From Neotamlana sargassicola (GTDB lineage Bacteria; Bacteroidota; Bacteroidia; Flavobacteriales; Flavobacteriaceae), in NCBI RefSeq assembly GCF_020523965.1, contig NZ_JAJAPX010000003.1, positions 62,001-126,000 on the forward strand: a DNA stretch of 64,000 nt, read 5' to 3'. The translations under genes were made by a program, and so were the position numbers. Below the pieces are notes generated by a model, which was not told where the DNA came from, ran no database searches, and worked only from the letters and a program-made list of their open reading frames with translations. This document shows positions 8,593 through 17,935 of this stretch, piece after piece (the first letter of the stretch is position 1; each line of letters begins with the position of its first letter).

Positions 8593-8600
8593 CAAAAATA
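8593..8600 (-). promoter_or_regulatory. probable -7 element of the GTPase operon
   Basis: On the minus strand this reads TATTTTTG, matching the Bacteroidota -7 consensus TAnnTTTG, 27 bp before the ATG of the first operon gene. No TTG is found at the expected -33 distance, so the call is tentative. Confidence 0.4.
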
Positions 8601-8701
8601 TGTAAATATCTCTTAAATATGTTATTTTTTAACCAAGTTGTAAGAAATAGTAAAAATAAGTCGCCGTTTGTTTAGGAGATTTTTAAAAAAGGTTAGTTGA
8701 G

Positions 8702-9418
8702 TTAATACTGCTCTAAAGCTTTTAAAACTTCTTTTTTATAACTTCTACTAATTGTTAAAGCAGTATTATTAATTGTAATTTCTTCGTTAGTAAACGATTG
8801 GATGTGTTTTAATGCAATTATAAAGGAACGATGAATTCGAATAAAATGTTTATTTGGCAATTTTGCTTCAATAGCGCTTAAAGTTTCTCGTGTTACTAAG
8901 GTATTGTTTGCTTGATGAATTTTTATGTAATCGCTATAACTTTCAATGTAAATAATGGAACTGAAGTCAACTTTTATCATGCGTCTGTCTGCTCGAATAA
9001 ACATAAAATCGTTGCTATTTTCCTGAGTTGGTTCTGTTTGTTGTGAGTTGACATGAATATCAAAATAATTGTGCACAGCCTTTAGTAATCTTTCAAAGGA
9101 AATTGGTTTTAGCAAATAATCGACAGCTTGCAACTCGAAGCCCTCAACAGCAAAATCGCGATAAGCCGTTGTAAAAATTATTTTTATATCCTTATTAATC
9201 GATTTTGCAAATGCAATACCAGATACTTCTGGCATGTTAATATCAAGAAAAACTAAATCTATTTTATGCGACCTTAATATGTGGAAAGCTTCAATGGCAT
9301 TACTGCAACTAGCCACCATATTCATGCTTGGTATTTTACCAAGATGTGTAGCTATTACTTCTCTAGCAACCGGTTCGTCGTCGAGTATAAGGCATGATAT
9401 GGTTTTGTTTTCTGCCAT
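8702..9418 (-). CDS. LytTR-family response regulator
   Basis: A 238-residue DNA-binding regulator. The receiver domain (~8-125) has the acidic pair in LILDDEP, the phosphoacceptor Asp in DLVFLDINMPEVSG, and a Lys in LLKPISFERL. The C-terminal LytTR domain (~140-238) contains FIRADRRMIKVDFSSIIYIES and the FIRIHRSFIIAL motif. It lies 2 bp downstream of the LytS-type kinase gene, its evident partner, and would bind DNA through the LytTR beta fold. Targets are not visible; the ExbB-like gene divergent from the pair is a possible one. Confidence 0.93.
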   Translation of the reverse strand: MAENKTISCLILDDEPVAREVIATHLGKIPSMNMVASCSNAIEAFHILRSHKIDLVFLDINMPEVSGIAFAKSINKDIKIIFTTAYRDFAVEGFELQAVDYLLKPISFERLLKAVHNYFDIHVNSQQTEPTQENSNDFMFIRADRRMIKVDFSSIIYIESYSDYIKIHQANNTLVTRETLSAIEAKLPNKHFIRIHRSFIIALKHIQSFTNEEITINNTALTISRSYKKEVLKALEQY

Positions 9419-9420
9419 TT

Positions 9421-10473
9421 TTAATCTGTAATAAGCTTTAAATTTACTTTAAACAAGTTGTTTTTATCATTAATGTTTAAAGTGTATTTGTTTTTATAAA
9501 GCAGGTCTAGTCGCTTTTTTATATTTTCTAATCCAATGCCTTTTTCCGAAATATTTTCGGTATTACAAGAGTTTTCAATTTCTAAAAAAACCATATTGTT
9601 TTTGCCGTATATATTCATCTTTACTATTAAAATGCCTTGATTTAAACTACCGTGCTTAAAACTATTTTCTACAAATGGCAATAAAAGCATGGGAGCAATT
9701 TTAATGTCGTTTCGTATGTTATTGATATTAAAATGTATTTGAAGTGTGTTGTTAAATCTCATTTTTTCTAAATCAATATAATCATTAATATGATTAATTT
9801 CATCTTGTAATGAAACAAAGGGTTTATCTACTTGATAAAGTAAATAATCTAATAAATTTGATAATTTTAATATCATTTCGGGCGTTTCGTCGGCTTTTTT
9901 TAAGGCAAAGCCATACAAGGTGTTTAGTGTATTAAATAAAAAATGCGGGTGTATTTGCATTTTTAAATAGTTAAGCTCTTGCTCTTTAAGTTTTAATTGG
10001 GTTTCTAAAATTTTGGTTTCAAGCTTTTTAGTTGCTTCGGTATGTTTTACATTAAGTTTTAAAAGTTTAAAGGCGCTAACAACAACAACGACCAAATACA
10101 CTGCAATAGCAACTAACAGTAGGCTTTTACTAATAGGAGCCATGTTGTTGTATTGAAAATTAGATAGATAAATTAATCCATAAAATACAGAAATAACAAT
10201 AAGATAGGCCGAAATTATTAAGGTATACAAGCTGTATAAACCGAACAAAAAGTAGCGTTTACTAATAAAATATTCAGGAATTATTTTATAAATAAAAACA
10301 TAACTTGTAGCAATGGTAATTGGCATTAAAAATAACGAGAAAGAAAGCACATAATTAAAATCGTTGCTATTTACGGCGAAAAAGTAAGTATAAAATAGCA
10401 GCACACCACACCAAAAGAAAGTATGTGTGAAAATTTGAGCTATTTTTTTAAATACGAACTGTTTTGTAACCAT
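9421..10473 (-). CDS. LytS-type sensor histidine kinase
   Basis: A 350-residue membrane kinase. Four hydrophobic helices occupy the first ~140 residues, without a large extracytoplasmic domain, then a coiled linker at ~145-170. The phosphoacceptor box reads LKMQIHPHFLFNTLNTLYGFAL, diagnostic of the His_kinase family PF06580, and is followed by an ATPase domain with LLPFVENSFKHG and GIGLENIKKRL. It would phosphorylate the adjacent LytTR regulator, with which it forms a two-gene operon. The signal is unknown. Such pairs in Flavobacteriia often sense membrane state or small molecules. Confidence 0.93.
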   Translation of the reverse strand: MVTKQFVFKKIAQIFTHTFFWCGVLLFYTYFFAVNSNDFNYVLSFSLFLMPITIATSYVFIYKIIPEYFISKRYFLFGLYSLYTLIISAYLIVISVFYGLIYLSNFQYNNMAPISKSLLLVAIAVYLVVVVVSAFKLLKLNVKHTEATKKLETKILETQLKLKEQELNYLKMQIHPHFLFNTLNTLYGFALKKADETPEMILKLSNLLDYLLYQVDKPFVSLQDEINHINDYIDLEKMRFNNTLQIHFNINNIRNDIKIAPMLLLPFVENSFKHGSLNQGILIVKMNIYGKNNMVFLEIENSCNTENISEKGIGLENIKKRLDLLYKNKYTLNINDKNNLFKVNLKLITD

Positions 10474-10663
10474 TTTTAAATTTATAAGTTACAATAATAG
10501 TATAAATTAGAAGGTTAAAAAGTTTTTATAGACGAACTACGGATTTTGCATTGGTTTTAACCGTTTGTTATTTTTATAGCTAATTTGGTTATCTGTCGCA
10601 TTTTAATTTTAGCTTTGATTTTAGGTTTTATGTTTGTGGCATGTTTAATTAAAACCATTACTT

Positions 10664-11056
10664 ATGAATTTATTATCTGTTTTCCCGCTAAATGTTTTTG
10701 TAGATAGATTTATTGAAGGCGGTCCATTATTTATGTCGTTTATTTTAATCTGCTTATTGCTTGCAACAACGTTTCTAATTATAGGTTTTTTTCACCTTAA
10801 AAAAGATGTCGCTAAATCTAAAAAAATGAACAACTTAGCCTCCGAGGCTAGTATTTTAGGGCTAGTATTTGGATTTTTGGGTTCAACTATTGGAATGATT
10901 ACCGCTTTCGATACTATAGAATCTATGGGAGATATTAGCGCAGGAATGATGGCTGCAGGCTTAAAAGTATCCTTTTTAACAACTGTTTTTGGGTTGGTTA
11001 CTTTTATTTTACCAAGGATTGGTATTATTATTTTAAAGTGTTTACAGAAGCACTAA
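10664..11056 (+). CDS. MotA/TolQ/ExbB-like membrane protein
   Basis: A 130-residue protein with about three membrane helices (~18-42, ~62-82, ~96-124). The second and third are linked by a TIGMITAFDTIESMGDIS region and an AGLKVSFLTTVFGL helix, the pattern of the proton-channel core in MotA/TolQ/ExbB proteins. It is shorter than ExbB (about 230) and has no ExbD, TolR or MotB partner adjacent. Its function is therefore open: it may be an orphan channel subunit or work with a partner elsewhere. It is divergent from the LytS/LytTR operon and ends at its own terminator. Confidence 0.75.
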   Translation: MNLLSVFPLNVFVDRFIEGGPLFMSFILICLLLATTFLIIGFFHLKKDVAKSKKMNNLASEASILGLVFGFLGSTIGMITAFDTIESMGDISAGMMAAGLKVSFLTTVFGLVTFILPRIGIIILKCLQKH

Positions 11057-11092
11057 CAATTCATAACGGTTCTTCATCAATCAATTTAAACC

Positions 11093-11123
11093 TCCTTTTC
11101 ATTTACATGAGAAGGATTTTTTT
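11093..11123 (+). terminator. rho-independent terminator
   Basis: A 10-bp stem (11093-11102 with 11107-11116, one wobble pair) with a 4-base loop and a run of seven T. It sits after the ExbB-like gene and just before the convergent helicase gene end. Confidence 0.7.
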
Positions 11124-12474
11124 ATTTTTTCTTATTGCGTTTGTTATAGTTTTTATCGCCTCTAGTTTTAGGTTTTTTGTATTTTTTTGCCATGTCGCGT
11201 CTGTAAGAACCGCCTAAATTAACCTTTTGGTTTTTAGCCTTTTTTTCATGAAAGGCAGGTCCTGGCAAATCTTCTTCCTTTTGTTTGTGCGGATTATTGC
11301 GCTCTTTAATTTGTGGGCGTTCTTCGGGAATTAACTCTGTAGAAACTTCAACGGCTTCGGGTAATTCTGCTAAAGGAATTTCCATTTGCATCAAGCTCTC
11401 AATGGCTTCAATGGCTTCGTTTTCTTTTTCGGTTGAAAACACTAAAGCTTCACCCTTACGTTCTGCACGACCTGTTCTACCAATGCGATGCATGTAGTTT
11501 TCTGGGTATTCTGGAGTATCAAAATTTATAACATGGCTAACATTATCAATATCTAAACCACGCGCCATAACATCTGTTGCAACTAAAATGCGGTTTACGC
11601 CTTCACGGAATTGCTCAATACTGCGTAAACGATAGTTTTGGGTTTTGTTGGAGTGAATAACGCACAATTCTTCTTTAAAATATTCGTCTAATTTTTCGAA
11701 TAATCTGTCTGCCATTCGTTTATAAGCCACAAAAACAATAACTTTATTAAAGGTTTCTTGGTCTTTAAGTAAATGCACCAATAAATTAACCTTTGTATAA
11801 AAGTTAGGAACTTTGTATTTGGTTTGTGTAATATTTTCAAGAGGTGTACCCGAAACAGCAATAGATATTTGTTCAGGTTTAATAAAGAAATCGTTAATTA
11901 AAAGTTCAACATCTTGCGTCATTGTGGCCGAAAACATAATATTTTGGCGCTTTTGCGGAAGAATATCAAATATATTAATAAGCTGATGCCTAAACCCTAA
12001 ATCTAGCATCACATCAACTTCATCTATAACTAATTTCTGAATCGATTTTAATTGTAACGCTCTACTTAAAGCTAAATCGTAAAGTCTACCGGGTGTCGCC
12101 ACTAAAATATCTAAACCTTGCGCTACAGCTTGCTTTTGGGTATTAATGTTTGTACCACCGTATACACCTAAAACACGATTGTTAATGTATTTTGATAGTT
12201 TTTCAATTTCATCAACCACTTGTACTACAAGTTCGCGGGTAGGTACCAGTACCAAAACTCTGGGGTTGTCTTGTTTCGAGAACTTTAAATTTTTTAAAAT
12301 GGGCAGCATATAGGCAAAGGTTTTACCAGTACCTGTTTGTGCTATACCAACCATATCTTTTCCCGAAGCCACCACATTAAAAGCTTCTGCTTGAATGGGA
12401 GTTGGGGTTGTAAAGCCTAAATCGTTTATGGCGTTATATAGCGGTGTGTTTAAATTTAAATCTTCAAAAGTCAA
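11122..12474 (-). CDS. DEAD-box ATP-dependent RNA helicase
   Basis: A superfamily 2 RNA helicase of about 450 residues. The Q motif (TTPTPIQ), motif I AQTGTGKT, motif Ia PTRELV, motif II written DEVD, motif III SAT, motif V ATDVMARGLDID and motif VI HRIGRTGR are all present. A Lys/Arg-rich tail (~390-450) would bind RNA. Motif II reads VIDEVDVMLDLGF, a DEVD variant of DEAD. No ATG fits: the conserved LTFEDLNL start points to TTG at 12474, with another TTG at 12495. It is RhlE-like in build and probably acts in ribosome assembly or mRNA turnover at low temperature. It follows the aldose epimerase gene on the same strand. Confidence 0.9.
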   Translation of the reverse strand: MTFEDLNLNTPLYNAINDLGFTTPTPIQAEAFNVVASGKDMVGIAQTGTGKTFAYMLPILKNLKFSKQDNPRVLVLVPTRELVVQVVDEIEKLSKYINNRVLGVYGGTNINTQKQAVAQGLDILVATPGRLYDLALSRALQLKSIQKLVIDEVDVMLDLGFRHQLINIFDILPQKRQNIMFSATMTQDVELLINDFFIKPEQISIAVSGTPLENITQTKYKVPNFYTKVNLLVHLLKDQETFNKVIVFVAYKRMADRLFEKLDEYFKEELCVIHSNKTQNYRLRSIEQFREGVNRILVATDVMARGLDIDNVSHVINFDTPEYPENYMHRIGRTGRAERKGEALVFSTEKENEAIEAIESLMQMEIPLAELPEAVEVSTELIPEERPQIKERNNPHKQKEEDLPGPAFHEKKAKNQKVNLGGSYRRDMAKKYKKPKTRGDKNYNKRNKKK

Positions 12475-12516
12475 AACTACTGTATTTTGGGGCAAAGGTA
12501 AGGTTTATTCTTAAGT

Positions 12517-13407
12517 TTAAACTAAATGGTTGTCTTCAATCTCAATACTGTAACTAGCTTCAAATGCGTTGCCTGCATCCAAACTTAAAATGCCTTCTTT
12601 TTCTTTTAAATTTCCACTTGCGTTTACACTATCGGCAATACCAAGCCAAGGTTCAATACATACATAATCACCGTTTGGTTTTGCCCAAATGCCCATATAA
12701 TTAAATTTAGGGTAGCTTACCGTTAATATTTTACCATGATTTTTACTGTTAATACTTATTTTTCGAGACTTTAAGTCTTTAAAAACAAGCGCATCAACAT
12801 CAAAAAGTTCGTGTTTTAAAGGTAAAATGTTGTCGTTATTAAAAACGGGTTCGGTTTCGTTTAAAATAAGTCCACTTCCTAATTCAATTAAATAGCGACT
12901 AGAGTTTTCTTTATGTTCAAACTCTAAAAAATAGTCGTCGTAAGCTTCGTTTTCAAAAACCGGACATTTAAATGCAGGATGTCCACCAAGAGAAAAATAC
13001 ATGGTTTTTGTATCGGTGTTTTTTACGGTATGCGAAACATTAAGTGTATTATCTGTTAATTTAAATGTAATTAAAAACTCAAATTTAAAAGGGTAAATTT
13101 TTAGTAATTCAGCATTACTTTTTAATTTAAAAGTTAAGCTGTTATCTGTTTTGTTATAAAGCGTAATGTCTTTGCTATGTCTTATAAAACCATGTCTTGG
13201 TGTGTTATAAGTTTCACCTTCAAAGGTTAGCGAACCGTTTTTTAAAGCACCAATTACAGGAAATAAATTAGGAGCAAAACTACCCCAAACGTCCGGGTTT
13301 GCATCCCACATAAATTGTGTGTTATGTTTTACTGAAGAAATTTCGCAAAGTTCGGCGCCAATTTTTTTTATGGCAATTTTAAGTTTATCGTTTTTTAAAG
13401 TGTACAT
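12517..13407 (-). CDS. aldose 1-epimerase family protein (LacX type)
   Basis: A cytoplasmic beta-sandwich protein of 296 residues in the galactose mutarotase superfamily. Features seen are a GAELCEI strand near the N-terminus, the NLFPVIGAL segment, TPRHGFIRHS with the catalytic-type His, and SLGGHPAFKCP with a second conserved His, followed by a C-terminal CIEPWLGIADS containing the catalytic-type Glu. The family interconverts alpha and beta anomers of sugars; the exact sugar cannot be told. It belongs to the LacX/YihR-like short group rather than GalM. It is divergent from pabB with a short shared upstream region. Confidence 0.85.
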   Translation of the reverse strand: MYTLKNDKLKIAIKKIGAELCEISSVKHNTQFMWDANPDVWGSFAPNLFPVIGALKNGSLTFEGETYNTPRHGFIRHSKDITLYNKTDNSLTFKLKSNAELLKIYPFKFEFLITFKLTDNTLNVSHTVKNTDTKTMYFSLGGHPAFKCPVFENEAYDDYFLEFEHKENSSRYLIELGSGLILNETEPVFNNDNILPLKHELFDVDALVFKDLKSRKISINSKNHGKILTVSYPKFNYMGIWAKPNGDYVCIEPWLGIADSVNASGNLKEKEGILSLDAGNAFEASYSIEIEDNHLV

Positions 13408-13438
13408 GCTTTTTTTGTTTGAAACTGTTTTTACAATT

Positions 13439-13471
13439 TTGAAATAAATTTAAGTATTCTAACTAAATTTG
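13439..13471 (+). promoter_or_regulatory. pabB promoter, Bacteroidota type
   Basis: A TTG at 13439-13441 and TAAATTTG at 13464-13471 are separated by 22 bp, matching the -33/-7 consensus. Transcription would begin a few bases downstream, giving a very short leader before the TTG start codon at 13491. Confidence 0.5.
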
Positions 13472-13490
13472 CAGTATAATTCTGTTTTAT

Positions 13491-14789
13491 TTGAGAACAA
13501 CTTTTACTTACAGCAAAAAAAACATCGCACAATTTAAAACTAAATTATTGCAATGGGCACAACAGTTTGACGATGTGGTTTGGTTAGATTCTAACAATAA
13601 AAAAAACACGCAAACATATAAAAGTTACGATGCCGTTTTAGCAGTTGATGCTTTTACAAGTATAAAAACAGATTATTTTGATGCTTTTTCTAAGTTAAAT
13701 GATTACCAAAAAACGACTAACGATTGGATTTTTGGCTACCTAACTTACGATTTAAAAAACGATGTAGAGCCATTAAAATCTAATAATTTTGATGGTTTAC
13801 AATTCCCAGATTTATACTTTTTTCAGCCAAAAAAACTATTTTTAATTAAAGATAACACCGTTGAAATTAAATATTTAAAAGCGGTTGATGATGAAATTGA
13901 TGCCGATTTAAATGATATTTATAATAGCGAAGAAGATTTTAATACAAAACCTTCAAACGACATAAAAATTCATCTGCGTATTCATAAAGATGCTTATTTT
14001 AATAAAGTAAATAAAATGTTAGCGCATGTGCACCACGGCAGTATTTACGAAGCCAATTTTTGTCAAGAGTTTTATGCCGAAAACACAGAAATAAACCCTT
14101 TAGTAACTTATAAAAAGCTTAATGCCATCTCTAACCCGCCATTTGCTACATATTTTAAAAGTTTCGATAAATATTTGCTTTCTGCATCGCCCGAGCGTTA
14201 CATAAAAAAGGAAGGCAATAAAATTATATCGCAACCCATAAAAGGAACGGCAAAACGATCTAAAAATAAAGTTGAAGACGAACAACTTAAATTCCATTTA
14301 TCGCAAGACCAAAAAGAACGTAGTGAGAATATAATGATTGTAGATTTGGTGAGAAACGATTTGTCGAAAACCGCTGAAAAAAACTCGGTGAAGGTAGAAG
14401 AGTTGTGTAAGGTTTACACCTTCGATCAAGTACACCAAATGATATCGACCATTACATCAAAAATAAACGATGACACTAACCCGATTGATGTTTTAAAAAC
14501 CACTTTCCCTATGGGAAGCATGACGGGTGCTCCAAAAATTTCGGCAATGCAAATTATTGAGGATTTAGAGGAAACCAAACGCGGACTCTACTCTGGCGCT
14601 GTTGGTTATTTTACACCAAATGGCGATTTCGATTTTAACGTGGTAATTCGCAGTATTTTATACAACGAAACTAAAAAATACGTGTCCTTTTCGGTAGGAA
14701 GTGCCATTACAGCAAAAAGCAATCCGTTAAACGAATATGAAGAATGCTTGGTAAAGGCAAAGGCGATGCGCGAAGTGCTGGAAAACTAG
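13491..14789 (+). CDS. pabB: aminodeoxychorismate synthase component I
   Basis: A chorismate-binding enzyme, 432 residues, that aminates chorismate to 4-amino-4-deoxychorismate for folate synthesis. The C-terminal catalytic domain (~160-430) shows EANFCQEF, SASPERYI, PIKGT with Lys251, ENIMIVDLVRND, and FPMGSMTGAPK. The Lys in PIKGT is characteristic of PabB; anthranilate synthase TrpE has Ala there. No PabA amidotransferase is adjacent; it may be shared with TrpG elsewhere. The start is TTG at 13491, since no ATG precedes the conserved part. It is followed by an intergenic repeat and tilS. Confidence 0.88.
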   Translation: MRTTFTYSKKNIAQFKTKLLQWAQQFDDVVWLDSNNKKNTQTYKSYDAVLAVDAFTSIKTDYFDAFSKLNDYQKTTNDWIFGYLTYDLKNDVEPLKSNNFDGLQFPDLYFFQPKKLFLIKDNTVEIKYLKAVDDEIDADLNDIYNSEEDFNTKPSNDIKIHLRIHKDAYFNKVNKMLAHVHHGSIYEANFCQEFYAENTEINPLVTYKKLNAISNPPFATYFKSFDKYLLSASPERYIKKEGNKIISQPIKGTAKRSKNKVEDEQLKFHLSQDQKERSENIMIVDLVRNDLSKTAEKNSVKVEELCKVYTFDQVHQMISTITSKINDDTNPIDVLKTTFPMGSMTGAPKISAMQIIEDLEETKRGLYSGAVGYFTPNGDFDFNVVIRSILYNETKKYVSFSVGSAITAKSNPLNEYEECLVKAKAMREVLEN

Positions 14790-14880
14790 TTTTTTATCCA
14801 GAAACATAAAAATTAACTATTCAAGTTGGTATATTTGAGAAGTACAATTATCAAAATTATAGATTGGAATTACTATTAAT

Positions 14881-14906
14881 TGTCAGATCGATCGCAGTCG
14901 AGATCC
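14881..14906 (+). repeat. intergenic repeat, copy A
   Basis: This stretch shares the pattern TGTC..., CGCAGTCGA and GATCC with a second copy at 16262-16290, on the other side of tilS. It is GC-rich compared with its surroundings and contains GATC on both sides of its centre. Similar short GC-rich elements with CGCAGTCGA cores are scattered in Bacteroidota genomes. Confidence 0.55.
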
Positions 14907-14943
14907 AGTTATATTGAAAAATAATCCGTGAATCGGTGGAAAA

Positions 14944-16272
14944 ATGACCCAAGAAATATTCAAAAAACATATTACTCAAAACCTTAATTTCTTAACCAAA
15001 AGCAAAGTAATTATTGCTATTTCTGGCGGTATAGATAGTGTGGTTTTAACACATTTATGCCACAAAATAGGTTTAAATATAGCTTTAGCGCATTGCAATT
15101 TTAATTTACGCGGAAACGAAAGTGATGCCGATGAAACTTTTGTTGAAACCTTAGCCGAAAGTTTAGGTTTAGAGGTGTTTATTCAAAATTTTGACACCAC
15201 ATTATATGCTAAAGAACACAAGCGTTCTATACAAATGGCAGCACGCGAATTACGCTATAATTGGTTCGACGAATTGTCCTCACAATTAAAGTTCGATTAC
15301 ATTTTAACAGCGCATCATGCCGACGATAATTTAGAAACTTTTTTAATCAATTTTACAAGAGGCACAGGTTTGGAAGGTTTAACTGGAATACCAGAAATTA
15401 ACGGGAAGTTTGTACGTCCGTTATTACCTTTTTCAAGTGATGATATTGAATTGTATGCCAATGCAAACCGTATAAAATGGCGCGACGATAGTAGTAACAA
15501 ATCGGTAAAATATTTACGCAATAAACTACGCCATGAGGTTATTCCTATTTTAAAAGAAATTAACCCGAGTTTGTTACAAAGTTTTCAATCCACTTTAAAT
15601 AATTTGCAAGATTCATCAACCATAATAAACGATAAAATTGATGAGTTTTTAAATAAAACCATAGAAAGAATAAGCGACAACGAGGTACGTTTTAAAATTT
15701 CAGAATTCAAAAAAACAAAGCATCCAAAAGCGTATTTATTTGAAGCTTTAAAAGAATTTGGTTTTACAGAATGGGACGATATTGTGAGTTTATTAAATGC
15801 TCAACCAGGAAAACAAGTGTTTTCTAACGCATATAGACTCATAAAAGATCGCGACTATTTATTATTGACTAAGAAGGAAGTTGAACAGTTTTCAGAAATT
15901 ATTATTTCAAGTATAACCGATAAAGTTGAAACACCGTTTGGCACTTTAAGCTTTGCAGAAATTGATGCTGTTGAAGCCAACATAAAAACTGCAAAAAATA
16001 GTATTTACATAGATAAAAACACGCTTGAATTTCCTTTAACCATTAGAAAAAAGGAGGAAGGCGATGTGTTTTTCCCAATAGGAATGCACGGTAAAAAGAA
16101 GCTGAGTAAATATTTTAAAGATGAGAAGTTTTCACTTCTCGATAAGGAAAATTCGTTGTTGTTATGCTCTAAAAATCAAATTGTTTGGATAATAGGAAAA
16201 CGGGCTGACGACAGGTTTAAAGTTACAAATGAAACTAAAACTATATTAAAAATAGAATTAATGTCGCGCTGA
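14944..16272 (+). CDS. tilS: tRNA(Ile)-lysidine synthase
   Basis: An ATP-dependent enzyme, 442 residues, that attaches lysine to C34 of the CAU anticodon of tRNA-Ile2, making it read AUA. The N-type ATP pyrophosphatase loop SGGIDS is at 27-32, followed by [10 protein letters not shown], the [10 protein letters not shown] segment, and the [23 protein letters not shown] block with the RPLLPFS motif. The C-terminal TilS domain (~350-442) contains [29 protein letters not shown]. The final codons (Met-Ser-Arg) and the TGA stop lie inside a copy of an intergenic repeat. The gene is essential in most bacteria. Confidence 0.95.
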   Translation: MTQEIFKKHITQNLNFLTKSKVIIAISGGIDSVVLTHLCHKIGLNIALAHCNFNLRGNESDADETFVETLAESLGLEVFIQNFDTTLYAKEHKRSIQMAARELRYNWFDELSSQLKFDYILTAHHADDNLETFLINFTRGTGLEGLTGIPEINGKFVRPLLPFSSDDIELYANANRIKWRDDSSNKSVKYLRNKLRHEVIPILKEINPSLLQSFQSTLNNLQDSSTIINDKIDEFLNKTIERISDNEVRFKISEFKKTKHPKAYLFEALKEFGFTEWDDIVSLLNAQPGKQVFSNAYRLIKDRDYLLLTKKEVEQFSEIIISSITDKVETPFGTLSFAEIDAVEANIKTAKNSIYIDKNTLEFPLTIRKKEEGDVFFPIGMHGKKKLSKYFKDEKFSLLDKENSLLLCSKNQIVWIIGKRADDRFKVTNETKTILKIELMSR

Positions 16273-16290
16273 GCGCAGTCGAAGCGATCC
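16262..16290 (+). repeat. intergenic repeat, copy B, covering the tilS stop
   Basis: A GC-rich element sharing TGTC, CGCAGTCGA and GATCC with copy A at 14881-14906. It supplies the last two sense codons and the TGA (16270-16272) of tilS and ends 8 bp before the next gene. Confidence 0.6.
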
Positions 16291-16298
16291 ATAAATAT

Positions 16299-17918
16299 AT
16301 GAAAGTAAAAGGACAAATTGTAGACATACAAAATCAACGCATTTTTAAAGGAGAAATTACGGTTAAAAATGATAAAATTGTAGCTATTACAGAACAAAAT
16401 CATGATGTAGAACATTATATTTTACCTGGTTTTATAGATGCGCATATTCATATTGAAAGCTCTATGTTAGTGCCAAGTGAATTTGCAAAACTCGCTGTAA
16501 AACATGGTACGGTTGGTACAGTTTCAGATCCGCATGAAATAGCCAACGTTTTAGGAGTTGAAGGTGTTGAATTTATGATTGAAAACGGTAAAAAAGTACC
16601 TTTTAAATTCAATTTTGGAGCCCCTTCTTGCGTGCCAGCAACTACTTTCGAGTCGGCCGGAGCAGTTATAGATTCCGACGAGATAAAAAAACTGCTAGAA
16701 AACCCAGATATTAAATACTTAGCAGAAATGATGAATTACCCTGGAGTTATTTTTGACGATGAAGAAGTTCTTAAAAAAATAGCTTGGGCAAAACATTATA
16801 ACAAACCAGTCGATGGGCATGCGCCTGGAGTTATTGGAGACGATATTACTAAATATATTAGTGCTGGCATTTACACAGACCACGAATGTTTTACTTATAA
16901 CGAAGCACTTGAAAAGCTTGAAAAAGGTATGAAAATTTTAATTCGTGAGGGTAGTGCTGCCAAAAATTTTGAAGCTTTAATTGATTTACTGCCAGAACAT
17001 TTTGAAAACATGATGTTTTGTAGCGACGATAAACATCCAGACGATTTACTTTTACATCATATTAATAAATTATGTGCTAGAGCAATTGCTAAAGGAATCG
17101 ATTTGTTTAAAGTACTTCAGGTAGCTTGTATAAATCCGGTAAAACACTATGGTTTAGACGTTGGCTTATTACAAGAGGGAGACTTTGCAGATTTTATTGT
17201 AGTAGAAGATTTAATAAAATTTAAAACGCTTCAAACTTATGTAAACGGTGCGTTGGTTTATAATGAAGGTGAAAGTTTAATAACATCTGTAGCTTTTAAA
17301 AATCTGAATAATTTTAATTGCGATAAAAAAGATATTTCAGAATTTAAAATTGTGGCAACAGCAAAACAAATTCGGGTAATTGAAGCATTAGAAGGGCAGT
17401 TAGTAACCAACGAACTTGTGGAAGAAGCGACTGTAAAAAACGGATTTTTAGAATCGAATACCGATAAAGATATATTAAAAATGGCAGTTGTAAACCGCTA
17501 TAAAAACGATACACCTGCTTTAGCTTTTATTAAAAATTTCGGTTTAAAAGAAGGCGCTATTGCCAGTTCTGTTGGTCACGATTCTCATAATATCATTGCG
17601 GTAGGAACTACAGATGAAGCTATTTGTAAAGCCGTGAATTTAATTATAGAAAATAAAGGTGGCATATGTGCAGTAAGTGCTTCCGAAGAAAAAATAGTAC
17701 CGCTTCCCGTTGCTGGAATTATTAGCGACCAAGATGGTGAAACTATAGGTAAACAATATGCCGAACTCGATAAAATGGCAAAAGCCTTGGGCTCGAATTT
17801 GCATGCGCCTTACATGACTTTATCTTTTATGGCGCTTTTAGTTATACCTTCGTTAAAATTAAGCGATAAAGGGTTGTTTAACGGAAAAGCATTTAAATTT
17901 ACAGACTTACAATTATAG
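16299..17918 (+). CDS. ade: adenine deaminase
   Basis: A metal-dependent amidohydrolase, 539 residues, that converts adenine to hypoxanthine and ammonia in purine salvage. Metal-binding [14 protein letters not shown] (~45-58) and [14 protein letters not shown] are visible, with VDGHAPGV and [11 protein letters not shown] supplying further His and Asp ligands, and [10 protein letters not shown] the catalytic Asp. The C-terminal region has [13 protein letters not shown] and GGICAVS typical of COG1001 enzymes. Length matches the family. It starts 26 bp after tilS, and the hydrolase gene follows after 17 bp, so the three may be co-transcribed. Confidence 0.95.
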   Translation: MKVKGQIVDIQNQRIFKGEITVKNDKIVAITEQNHDVEHYILPGFIDAHIHIESSMLVPSEFAKLAVKHGTVGTVSDPHEIANVLGVEGVEFMIENGKKVPFKFNFGAPSCVPATTFESAGAVIDSDEIKKLLENPDIKYLAEMMNYPGVIFDDEEVLKKIAWAKHYNKPVDGHAPGVIGDDITKYISAGIYTDHECFTYNEALEKLEKGMKILIREGSAAKNFEALIDLLPEHFENMMFCSDDKHPDDLLLHHINKLCARAIAKGIDLFKVLQVACINPVKHYGLDVGLLQEGDFADFIVVEDLIKFKTLQTYVNGALVYNEGESLITSVAFKNLNNFNCDKKDISEFKIVATAKQIRVIEALEGQLVTNELVEEATVKNGFLESNTDKDILKMAVVNRYKNDTPALAFIKNFGLKEGAIASSVGHDSHNIIAVGTTDEAICKAVNLIIENKGGICAVSASEEKIVPLPVAGIISDQDGETIGKQYAELDKMAKALGSNLHAPYMTLSFMALLVIPSLKLSDKGLFNGKAFKFTDLQL

Positions 17919-17935
17919 AAAATTACAACTAACTT

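Noticed and set aside
14100-14297. Open frame on the minus strand within pabB
   Set aside because: It is a shadow of the conserved catalytic domain on the other strand.
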